NCBI GenBank assembly: GCA_039096225.1
Contig: JBBPEB010000025.1
Location: forward strand, 329,001 to 393,000
Reading direction: 5' to 3'
DNA: 64,000 bases
Source: Blastocystis sp. Blastoise
Lineage: Eukaryota > Sar > Bigyra > Opalinata > Blastocystidae
In this document: positions 1 to 25,255 of the stretch, piece by piece
Layout: every line of letters begins with the position of its first letter
Numbering within the stretch: position 1 is the first letter of the stretch
The notes under the pieces: generated by a model
Told to the model about the DNA's origin: nothing
Seen by the model: only the letters and a program-made list of their open reading frames with translations
Databases searched by the model: none
Made by a program: the position numbers and the translations under genes

Positions 1-4715
<4,715 letters not shown>

Positions 4716-4942
4716 AGTAGTCTTAATATGTCTGAAAACCATTGAACTATCTTTTATAATCAAAATTATCTAAAATTCTATATATATATATGAAATAAGA
4801 ATTAATACATATATATATATATATTAAGACATTTTTTTTCATTTTCTTTTTGTTTTTAAGCATTTTCTTTTTATAATTCATATATAGTATTCTATTATTA
4901 TTTTATTTATTTCAATAACTTTTGGATTTCTTTTGATTATTC

Positions 4943-4983
<41 letters not shown>

Positions 4984-6209
4984 TTTTAAATTATTTTTAT
5001 ATCCTTTTTTCTTTAATTTATAATAATAATCCTATCTATTTTCCTTATATATATCCATTTCTTTGCTTTTGTTTAAATATATTTTGTCTTAGAGATAACA
5101 TTTCTTATTTTTATTTTTGTATTTTTTTTTGCATAGTACTTAACAGTTATTTATAATTAGCATATTTTTTTCTATATTTGTAGTTTTTAGATTAGCAGTT
5201 GTCATCTCTTATTTTCACCTCGTTGCTTTGTTTTGAACAAATAAAAATATATATATTCATTTTATATTCATTTATAGTATCTATTTCTTGTTGATAAACA
5301 AAAAAAAATTTTTTAAACTATTCTATTATTAAACATATTTGTATACATTGTCTATATGAAATGAAAATACTTTTATATTATATCTTTTTACAATCAAATC
5401 ATAGAAGAGACATAATTATGAAGTAAAAATGAAACTAGTGAATAAAACCATTAACAAAATAATGTATTAAAAAAGGCAGAAAAATGAAAAAACAATATAT
5501 ATATATATATTCTTAGGGTATACATATAATATAGAAGAACTAATTAAAAAAAAAGATACTGACATAAAATAATATGTATACAGAGCTGAAGAAGAAAAAA
5601 CGAAAAATATGAAAAAGAAAATGATTCAAAACGTATATATATAATATTTAATATACATAAAAGAAACAAAATAAGTTGATAAAAAAGGTGATATGAATAA
5701 ATATATATATATATATATATGACATAAATTTTAATCAAATGAAAAGGAGTGCAGAGGAAAGGAATCTTAAAAAAGCCATAGAAATAATAAAAAAGAAACA
5801 AAAGCTTTAAAAATTAAAGAATGTATTATTTATTGATGATTTATATGTCTGGATAACAACAGGAGAAGAGGGAGAAAAAGCGAGAAGTATCTATATACAA
5901 TATGTAGATAATATAGAAAAAAATAATAGCATGTATGAATAAGAGAATAGAATTCTATTCAAAATACGTGAATACAATTGTCATCATGTTCTATTATGAA
6001 AAAAAGAGAAAAAAGAATGTTCTAAAGAAAAAGAAAAGTAGATAGACAATAAAAAACATGAATATAGATAAGTTTAATTAATAATTGAATAAAAATAACG
6101 CTTCAAAAAAAACTATATAAACATTCTGATAAACAATAATAAAAATATGCACTAATTAAGTCAATTTTTGAAAAGAAAATATATACATAGAATATATACA
6201 TAGAATATA
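4716..6209. other. Intergenic between convergent genes
   Basis: Convergent 3' ends of the PACS-like and calponin-homology genes. The sequence is T-rich on the left half and A-rich on the right half on the + strand, with (TA)n runs at about 4946-4980 and 5701-5720. I see no gene or RNA here. Confidence 0.6.
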
Positions 6210-7126
6210 TTATATAATAGATATACGTGTCTTTGTCTTTTGATTGTTATTCATTGTGTTATTTGTTCCCATGCCGTTAGTTTCCGTTGAATAATGGATA
6301 TGACTGTACAGATCCTCACGTTGCACATTCGTACGGTGATTGTACTCACAGTTAGATATTGTACACGTGATATTGGAATGTGTTTCTTGTACTGGCTGGC
6401 AAATATATAGCGAATAACCGTGAAATTGAACATATCGCTGAACTATAGAAAAAGCATACATATATACTTTTATGTAGATTATTTATAAAATAAATAAAAC
6501 TCTTAAGATAAATATTTAATAATATAATTAGTGTTCAAATATAAAAAGTATATTAATAATGTATATGAAGTAATATACTATAACTAATCATAGAGGGTGT
6601 AAGATTGAGTACTGAAAACATCTGAGACTCTATCAACGTGGAGAGAAACCGTAGAAAACAAAACACAATTAAGTCCAACTAGAATATAAATAGTTTTATT
6701 TTCAACATAAAAGGAAGAAGAAAAAAAATACCCTATAATTCTCAAAGAAGAGAATATCCATCGTAGAACATGCAGGAATACCCAACTGTATACAATATGA
6801 AGAAAATATATAAATATTTTGTTTTTTCCTTCCGTCATAATGTAATGTCTTCTTTGTATATTTCATTCCACATTTCGGAAATAAAGTACAATATAGTTCA
6901 CACAAAGCAACTCCATCACTTAGAGATACGGTAAGATCGCAGTCAATCGGCCTCTGTAAGAAAAGAGTCAACCAAGAACCTATAGCTATTGCAGCTTCCT
7001 AAAAAGTGAACAATATTTAAAAGATTGATATACCTTGATCTCTACCATGGAGAAGAATGATGTAGAGCAAGTACATTCACCAGAATATGCAGGTATAATC
7101 GCAAAATGTGGAGAATCTTCACTCAT
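6210..7126 (-). CDS. Calponin-homology (CH) domain protein, transgelin-like
   Basis: Four exons (7126-7034, 6998-6732, 6678-6579, 6442-6210) splice in frame to 230 residues. Residues about 33-145 match a single CH domain: GSW at the start of helix A, the diagnostic VSLSDGVALCELYCTLFP, then the paired segment FSSYCIQLGIPACSTMDILF and FFENYR. Such small single-CH proteins (calponin/transgelin class) bind or bundle F-actin. The last exon is polar, His/Asn/Thr-rich and without a recognised domain. Introns are short (35, 53, 136 nt). The start is an ATG giving 31 residues before the first splice. A near-perfect 20-bp palindrome lies about 125 bp upstream (7251-7270). Confidence 0.75.
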
Positions 7127-7250
7127 ATAATTCTTGTATTTAATTGAAACGACGTATTACAATATTAAAACCTTTATATAAATTCAATCCACTTATATTA
7201 TCTAGATCCCTATCATAAATTCAATACAAATGTAAAAATCTATTCTTCTC

Positions 7251-7270
7251 TGGAAAATCACGATTTTCCA
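7251..7270. promoter_or_regulatory. Near-perfect palindrome upstream of CH gene
   Basis: TGGAAAATC (7251-7259) is followed after AC by its exact reverse complement GATTTTCCA (7262-7270). It lies in the presumed promoter of the CH gene. It could be a site for a dimeric DNA-binding protein; function is not shown. Confidence 0.4.
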
Positions 7271-7876
7271 TAGGTTTCTATTGTTTCTCTTTCTCTAGTT
7301 GTCGACCAATAGAATTCTATAAAACATCTGAAATCATTAATTTACTTGATAAACAATTCTAGAGATGGGCAAGGTACATGGAGTTTCTTTTTTCAAAAAA
7401 AGTATGTGCAAAATTTTTATTCTTGTTCCAAATAGCCAGAACATATTTTTTAAATTGTTTATATATATATTTACACCTATGACAATATTCCTCACACTTC
7501 CATTATAATAATTTTACATTTGAAACTATTAATTTGTAAACATTTGTATTATCATCTTTATATTTCAGACAATAACATCGTCAATTCTTTTAGAAAGTGA
7601 TTTTTATTAATATAAAAGAGTTAACAAATAACTATATGCAAATGTGATGTGTGTGACATCCAAAAAATATTTATATTTTCTAGCAGAAGTTGTTGATTCT
7701 AGTCATGGATTATTGTTAGTTTTCAAAAAACAAATAAAAGCAAATATAAACACATAAAATTGCATATAATTGAAATCATCTTCAACACGAAGAATAAATA
7801 TAATTCATAATAAAATAGTCATAGCTAATACAATATAATAAGATATATATTAAAACATATTGAAACAAAAAATAAA

Positions 7877-10157
<2,281 letters not shown>

Positions 10158-10292
10158 TAAAAAAAGCCACTTTTTTCTCCCGTGAAAAAATCATGAAAAT
10201 TTGTAGCTACTTTGGGTAGCTGTTTTCAGCTACAAAGTAGCTACAAGTAGCCACAAAACTTGTAGCTACTTTTGCCCATCTCTAAACAATTC

Positions 10293-11163
10293 TCATTTAA
10301 ATATGACTTTATTTGATCATTTACGTATTTTGTTATAGTATATAAATCATTTGAATGCTGCTATAATACTTTGATTATTAGCATAAAAATAAAAATATTA
10401 TCATTTTAGTCATCCCATTTAAGGAAACCTCATTCAACTAAATGGTCTATTTACAGGTTTACTAAACTACATATATTAGTACAGACAATGTATATAGTGT
10501 AATAGGCAATCATAAATGAAAGATTATGACGAAAATAATGTGTTTGTAAGAAAATATTAATTCTTTATCTCCATAATTAGAGATTAAATTCCATATTCAG
10601 CATGTAGAGTACTTGCTTTCATAGATATAGTGATTTACAATAAAATGTTTCTTTGTAAAGTCAGATTTCTTTTTTTTTTGTATCGATATGATGGATCATA
10701 ATTTATTCTAAGCATATGTGCAGTACTTTAAGAGTATAGAAATATCTTTGTATGTTGTTAAGGAGAATCACGTTTTCTTAATTACCATTTCATCAGTTTA
10801 TATTCTTTTGTAATTAGTTTTTATGCTATATCTGATTCCTTAGGTAGTGATTATAAATAGGTGCCAATGCTTATAAAGATAGACTATACCAAAAAAAATG
10901 ACTTTTAAAAAAAAATAATTTCAGCAATTGTTAGGTATTCATTACTGGATTCTGTTGCCATCACAAGAGATTTCAGACGAAATCAGACAAAAACCAGAAT
11001 TGAAATAATCATGAGAATTTCAAGTTTAAATAAAATATACAAAACATAAATTCAACTCTTTAAGAGGTTTATAGATATTTGTTTTTATTATTTGGTATTG
11101 CTTATTTGTCAGCAAACCTTATTGTAAAGAGTCTAGTTTTTAGAATATTGAATAGAATCAATT
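10293..11163. other. Intergenic, upstream of TAF2
   Basis: Ordinary AT-rich non-coding sequence between the hAT element and TAF2. I see no open frame, RNA structure or strong repeat. A small inverted repeat GATTTC/GAAATC lies near 10969-10984. Confidence 0.6.
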
Positions 11164-17948
<6,785 letters not shown>

Positions 17949-18367
17949 ATATATACATATATTATTATTATTATTAACTCTAATATATATCTATATCTTT
18001 TGTTTCTATGCTTTTTAATTTTCCAATTCTTCTTTAACAATCAAACTTGATGATAATATATATTTATATAAATATAAAAGTAGATTTTTCCTTTCTTAAT
18101 TAATCATATTATGTCTTTTCTCATTATTAGTCATCATACTATACTAATAGGATGAATGTATATATATATATTTTGTTCTAACAGTTCTTTCTTTTTTATA
18201 AAAATAGTTTAATAATGATAGTTCTATATAAACAAAGAAAATAATATGTCTTATTTATTTGCAACATTTATTACAAATATGAACTAAATTCTATTTTCAA
18301 AATAAAACATCTAAAAAACATAAAAATAGAGAATAATAACAATAGTGATATAAGTATAGTATTATAC
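17949..18367. other. Convergent intergenic region
   Basis: Short AT-rich spacer between the 3' ends of TAF2 and the unidentified Asn-rich gene. No gene, RNA or repeat of note apart from short TA runs. Confidence 0.6.
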
Positions 18368-20516
<2,149 letters not shown>

Positions 20517-20900
20517 TCTATCCAGGTTATTTAGAAGTGTTTCTACACATAAAAATACATAGAATACAAAAACCCTCCCATTCTTTTGGATATTTTTTCT
20601 ATTTAATCCATTTCATTATAGAATTACATTTTTATATATATATAAAAAATAGTGACATAGCAAATATAAAAAAAAATGAAATAAATTATCATTTAAAAGC
20701 TAAATAAATAGTTCGAAATGTTTCATAATAGAGTAATCTAAACCCTTTTTGATTTACACATGATTGATATATATATAAAAAAAATGAAAAACAAATATCT
20801 AGATAAAAAAAGAAAAACAAATAAAAAAATAAGAGACTTTTTGAAAAACATTTTTTTTTGAGTTTCATTTAATTTCGTTTTCATTAATTTATAATAAAAT
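20517..20900. promoter_or_regulatory. Divergent promoter region
   Basis: The 384 bases between two divergently transcribed genes (unidentified Asn-rich gene, minus; SR-like gene, plus). AT-rich with A-runs and T-runs; no clear motif beyond this. Both promoters must lie here if the proposed starts are right. Confidence 0.4.
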
Positions 20901-21516
20901 ATGAATTCAGGATATCAGGATTATATCTATGAGAGCCCAAATGCTATAAGTTCAAATACTCAAAATACAGTCAATCAAAATGTATCAAACAATGAAGAGT
21001 ATAATTTTTTTTTCTTAAGATCTATATATTACGTCACTATGCCATATTTTTTATTTTATATAGAGAGTCAACAGAAGGATATTGTTTGTTTGTGAAAGGT
21101 TTTCAACAGCCTATTACGTATCTATCTTTATTTTTATTTATTAAATTATATCTATATAAAGTCACGAGCAGCTTTATCAAGTTTTCGGATGTTATGGTCG
21201 ATTACGTGAAGTCAAAATTCCTACAGATTATCATTCAAAGTATCTTTTTACTAATGAATAAATCAATATGTTTTTAGACAACAAAAAGGATTTGCATATA
21301 TCACATATTATGACAAATCAGATACAACAGATGCCTATGATGATTTACAGAATCAACAAATATGTAATCAAACGGTTGTTATTGCTTATGCTAAAGATAA
21401 TAGAAAGACTGCAGATCAAATGAAACTATTAGAAGGCAAAGAGTATGATATATATGTTTATAGTTTTATATTTCTCTAGTAATAAAAGCAGTCAAATGAA
21501 AAGAAATAAAGATTAA
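20901..21516 (+). CDS. SRSF10/SCL-like RRM splicing factor
   Basis: Five exons (20901-20998, 21064-21117, 21162-21239, 21278-21442, 21480-21516) join to 143 residues with exact phase. A single RNA-recognition motif shows RNP2 (CLFVKGF) and RNP1 (KGFAYITYYD). The helix QLYQVFGCYGRLREVKIP and the post-RRM signature AYAKDNRKTADQMKLLEGK are closest to the SRSF10 / plant SCL branch of SR proteins, which act in pre-mRNA splicing. Unlike those proteins there is almost no tail: the last exon adds about 12 residues and no Arg-Ser repeats. An alternative is that the annotated last exon is wrong and an RS exon lies elsewhere, but the next 1.7 kb holds no RS-like frame. Confidence 0.8.
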
Positions 21517-21662
21517 TTGATATTATATATACTAAAAATAGTTTAAAACATGAGTATTATTTGTTGTTTCATTAACTTTATAACAAAAAACTATTTATAA
21601 ATAGTAGCAAACAATTCTTTTTTAAAAATAACGCATATAAATAATAATAAGAATAGAAAAAG

Positions 21663-21753
21663 AATGATCTTATGTTCTTCAGGAATGCAAAAGTGTTCCT
21701 CACATAGTTTCAGAACAGGTCTGTATGGTTCATCAGCAAAACTTAAGATCATT
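21663..21753 (+). ncRNA. Structured RNA candidate, family A copy 1
   Basis: A 91-nt segment closed by a perfect 10-bp stem (AATGATCTTA 21663-21672 with TAAGATCATT 21744-21753). The interior shares a core with a second copy at 22379: ATGCAAA, TCCTCACATAG, then CAGAACAGGTCTGTATGG and TTC.TCA. The core can form CAGA/TCTG around ACAGG. The strand is inferred from the neighbours and from copy-to-copy orientation. It does not carry good C/D or H/ACA boxes. Confidence 0.6.
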
Positions 21754-21892
21754 TAAAAAAAATACATATTAATATATATCTATAACTTCACTTACAGTTT
21801 ATATACAATCCACATAATGAATTCATTTATAATTCTAGAAATTCAATTTGAGTTCATCACTAAAGAAAAGAAAAATAAGAAAATGTTAAAAT

Positions 21893-21981
21893 AGAGAATA
21901 TAATAACATTAAAGATAATATAGAACAGGTTCAAAACGCGTAGATTATTAAAAGAAGTCTAAACGTGATCTCCTATTCTCT
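21893..21981 (+). ncRNA. Structured RNA candidate, single copy
   Basis: An 89-nt segment closed by an 8-bp perfect stem (AGAGAATA 21893-21900 with TATTCTCT 21974-21981). It contains AGAACAGGT, also found in family A, so it may be a distant member. Single-copy evidence only, and the strand is assumed. Confidence 0.3.
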
Positions 21982-22378
21982 TTTTAGTCCAATACTAGTC
22001 AACACGAATTATTAAAAAAAACACATGCTGTATCAGAAAGGACATATATATTAATCGTTTATAAATATTTACACTTTTATTCTAAAACAATCATTCAACT
22101 CAATAAAATAAATAATTATGCCAATCATTTTTCAATCATTTCAAGAAAATTGATGGCATCAAAAATCCAGGGGGTTAAAAAATATTCACTACTATTTTTC
22201 TATAATAACGAAGAATTGTAGTTTCCCATGAATAAATTTAATTAAAATAAACATTTTATTTTTAATCATTAAAAAAAAACTTATTTTTGAACGTATCCTA
22301 TTTATTTTATATAATTAATGTAAAACAAAACACGTGAATTAAAATACGAACACAGTTTAACAACAATATAATTAAATA

Positions 22379-22462
22379 AGCAATGAATCATCAGATATGC
22401 AAAGTTTGTCCTCACATAGGTTCAGAACAGGTCTGTATGGTTCCTCATACGATATCATTGCT
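22379..22462 (+). ncRNA. Structured RNA candidate, family A copy 2
   Basis: An 84-nt segment closed by an 8-bp perfect stem (AGCAATGA 22379-22386 with TCATTGCT 22455-22462). The terminal stem sequence is unrelated to that of copy 1, but pairing is kept in both, while the internal core is almost unchanged. This is the pattern expected of an RNA whose ends pair. Confidence 0.6.
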
Positions 22463-22777
22463 ATTTAAGAATTCTTTTAATTAATAAACGATCTTGTAAC
22501 CATTGAATATCCTTTTATCTATAAAGAAAATATATGGTTAAGCCTAACAAAATATTCATGATGAATACATTGTGATCGATAACTTCTATTCTTTAGTCAA
22601 TCTTAAACAGCCATAAAACAAAATATAATTAAATAGCCGGTATGAATGACATTATAAATAGATATTATATCTTCACATTCTATAATGAATAAATATATAC
22701 TTCCATAAAGAATAAATGGCATTTTCAATATACAAATCGTTATCATCTATAAATTAGAATAAAAAAATATATATAAA

Positions 22778-22857
22778 GGAGCCTCGGAGTGAGCTGGTTG
22801 TTATCCTCACCGAATAAATTCATAGGTTTAGGGATAATTTTTGTCGTCATGTACTCC
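22778..22857 (+). ncRNA. Structured RNA candidate, family B copy 1 (Sm-like site)
   Basis: An 80-nt segment with terminal pairing GGAG/CTCC, an internal hairpin GTGAG...CTCAC, a small hairpin GAAT/ATTC, and GATAATTTTTGTC, which contains an Sm-type site (ATTTTTG). It shares about 60 near-identical bases with 23048-23129. No T-run terminator follows, so RNA polymerase III transcription is not suggested. Confidence 0.6.
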
Positions 22858-22889
22858 AAAAAATAAAAAAATAAGTATAAAAAGTATAA

Positions 22890-22982
22890 AGAATCAATGA
22901 ATCTTCTTCAGAATGAGTAGGAGTTAGTATGTCTTCATGACTTTCCGAGAAAAAGTGGTCATCATGAAAATCTACTGATTCT
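22890..22982 (+). ncRNA. Structured RNA candidate, single copy
   Basis: A 93-nt segment closed by AGAATCA (22890-22896) and TGATTCT (22976-22982). CTGA, a D-box sequence, abuts the 3' stem, but the 5' side has no good C box. An internal hairpin pairs TTCATGA with TCATGAA. It lies between the two family B copies. Confidence 0.3.
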
Positions 22983-23047
22983 AATACAATTTTATAAAAT
23001 GAAAAGAATAATCAAATGAAAAAACAAGAAAAAATTATACATATATT

Positions 23048-23129
23048 AGGGATTGCTCGGAGTGAGCTGGTTGTTATCCTCATAGAATAAATTCTTAGGT
23101 TTAGGGATAATTTTTGTCTTCACAGCCCT
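23048..23129 (+). ncRNA. Structured RNA candidate, family B copy 2 (Sm-like site)
   Basis: An 82-nt homologue of 22778-22857. The core CTCGGAGTGAGCTGG and GGGATAATTTTTGTC is kept, and the terminal stem is changed to AGGG/CCCT. The internal hairpin partner changes from CTCAC to CTCAT, keeping pairing through a G-U pair. Confidence 0.6.
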
Positions 23130-23222
23130 CCCATATATATAATATTGTGCAAAATATAGATTCCACTTACATTATTAATAATTATCAATAACCATACATG
23201 AAAAGAAATATATAAATAAAAT

Positions 23223-23400
23223 ATGAGTAGTTCATCCAGAAGAAACAAAAGAAGAAGATGGACCCTAATAGGAAAAGATATGGTACTTAATTATTTTGTT
23301 CTCCATAGAAAAAAGTAGATACTTTTCAGAAATGGAGACATTTCTTTATTATTTCTTTTGTTTTGTTGTTTTCGTAGTTAAATGATAGAATACTTTACTT
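23223..23400 (+). CDS. Possible small single-pass membrane protein
   Basis: ATG at 23223 opens a basic stretch (SSSRRNKRRRWTLIGKDM), then a possible short intron (GTACTTAATT...CCATAG) in phase 0, then KKVDTFQKWRHFFIISFVLL and a stop. The layout (basic N-terminus, one hydrophobic helix) fits a tail-anchored or small ER protein, but I do not recognise a family. It lies just after the RNA cluster and converges on TMEM258. It may equally be chance or part of a longer gene. Confidence 0.3.
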
Positions 23401-23659
23401 ATTGATGAAAAATGTGCTTTATGCAATGAGTTTCTTTGGAGTTAAATTTATATTAATAAATTAAAATATTCAATCAAGAGAATCAATGATTGATTCTTGT
23501 AAACATAGTTTCTAAATCATCAATAACAAAGAATAAACTTATAAAAAAGAGATTTCAAGTTTTCATGATCATACAAAACTAAAACAAAGGACAGAATGAA
23601 AATATAAATAATAATTATGTTAGTGTTTGATTGGAATCAGATTATTGTGAAAAAACAAT

Positions 23660-24050
23660 TTACATATAAATTCCACACCATTGTAATAAAAAGAAGAATC
23701 CAAATCCAAGGAATGTAGAAGCAAAGAGACCAATACTAAGTTCCTAAAGTTATAAGAAATAGACAGATGAAACAAATAGTATGCATATATTAAAATGAAT
23801 AGATAGAAAAGAATTAAAAGAGTATACAACGACAATATTTTTGTTCTTTTGAATGTAACTATAGAATTATGGTTAGTTGAAGTATTAAAGTGATAGTAAA
23901 TACGTGAAATAACCTCCAGAGAGAACAAGACCAAGAATAAGACAAATAACAGTGATGAATCCAAAAAGATCAGGATTTAACATACCATAATAATCAACAG
24001 AAGACTAAATACGAGTTAATATTAATCGTTTTATAGTGATATACAGCCAT
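23660..24050 (-). CDS. TMEM258: Oligosaccharyltransferase subunit TMEM258/Ost5
   Basis: Four small exons (24050-24045, 24004-23904, 23858-23828, 23743-23660) give a 73-residue protein with every splice in phase. TMEM258 (yeast Ost5) is a two-helix subunit of the ER oligosaccharyltransferase complex. Family features seen here are NPDLF before the first helix (residues about 12-32), the second helix starting ELSIGLFASTFLGFGFFF, and the C-terminal QWCGIYM at the protein end. The length is close to the usual 79 residues. Exon 1 encodes only Met-Ala, and the introns are 40, 45 and 84 nt. No long single open frame shows this gene. Confidence 0.9.
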
Positions 24051-25195
24051 CTTAATAAGGAATAAACGATATAACGACTTGAACAACGATAAAGAAATGC
24101 TTTTTGTTTCTTGAAGAGATGTTTCATGGGAAATTCATTTTTTGCTGAGAAAAACAGAAGTTTGTTCTTCAAAAACATTTTGGTAATTGTTTTGATTGTT
24201 TTGTTGGTGTTAAATTACAAATTAAGTAATTAAATAAGCTTAGAAACCATAAACTAATTAGAATAAATATATTTATTGTATAATTAATAAGATTAAGTAT
24301 TAATTTGGTTGTTCATTATGTTGTTCTTACAATAATAGGATAAATAATTTAATCATAAAAGCATATGTGGTCCAGTAGACTATTAATCAAGTATATAATG
24401 ATTTCAAATTATTTTCTTTGGGGTAGATTTCTGCTTTTGAAACAAAAATCTTTGAAATCTTTTCTTTTTGTGTGTTAAGAATTATTTTTAGTATCTCTAA
24501 TTTATATAAAAACGTATTAATGTAGAATCTAACACAATGAATCACTTTTGAATTCTAATTGAATGCAAATTATTTAAATAAACATTCATCGTTTGAAAGA
24601 TAATGTAGAGATTTGTTTCTCAATGCATATCAATTCGTTATTTTTTCTTATTCTCAGAATATAGTTATATATCTACTCGAGTTTTCATTCTAGCTGTAAT
24701 TTCATAAGCAAATAATTCACAGAAAATATACATTCTTTCGTTTATATTGCTATTCTATTGATATATAAAAAAAGATGTTTGTATATCAAATAATTTTGTT
24801 AAAAAATTGATTTTTAAAGGTTTATTTTAAATTTACAAATAAAAATAACACAAATTAAATAAAAAAGAATAATGAAGTGAATCCTGTAATGAATAATTAA
24901 AAAATAAATATATTTGAAACACAGAAACTACTATTATTATAATCATATATAACTCAAAAAACGTATCTGATAGAGTGAATTACTTAAAAATGCGTATTTG
25001 TAGAAAGAATGAGAATCACTTTATTATTTTTATAAAACAAACATTTCTTTATCATTTTAAGTGACTTCTGATATTCACAAACACTTCATATTCATTATAA
25101 CGGTATAAAAACAAATAAGACAACCAAAAAGAAGTTTAATCATTAAATGATATGAATTGTGTGTGGAAAGTGAACCGACATCAGTCTTTCTGTCA
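24051..25195. other. Intergenic left of the Mutator-like element
   Basis: AT-rich, non-repetitive sequence between TMEM258 and the MULE. I see no coding frame or RNA. It probably holds the TMEM258 promoter. Confidence 0.6.
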
Positions 25196-25204
25196 AAAAT
25201 AAAT

Positions 25205-25255
25205 GAGATAAATCAGCCTATACAGTAGAATTGTTAAAAAGTCAGACAATACAGT
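25205..25255. repeat. MULE left terminal inverted repeat
   Basis: 51 bp starting GAGATAAATC and ending GACAATACAGT; exact reverse complement of 36639-36689. Confidence 0.95.

Noticed and set aside
22118-22159. Hairpin ATGCCAATCA / TGATGGCAT
   Set aside because: Imperfect (one bulge), single copy, and a 42-nt hairpin of this quality is expected by chance in a region this size.
21663-23129. Standard C/D or H/ACA snoRNA or tRNA identity for the RNA candidates
   Set aside because: No good paired C and D boxes, no H/ACA layout, no T-arm or polymerase III terminator. I keep them as unassigned structured RNAs.
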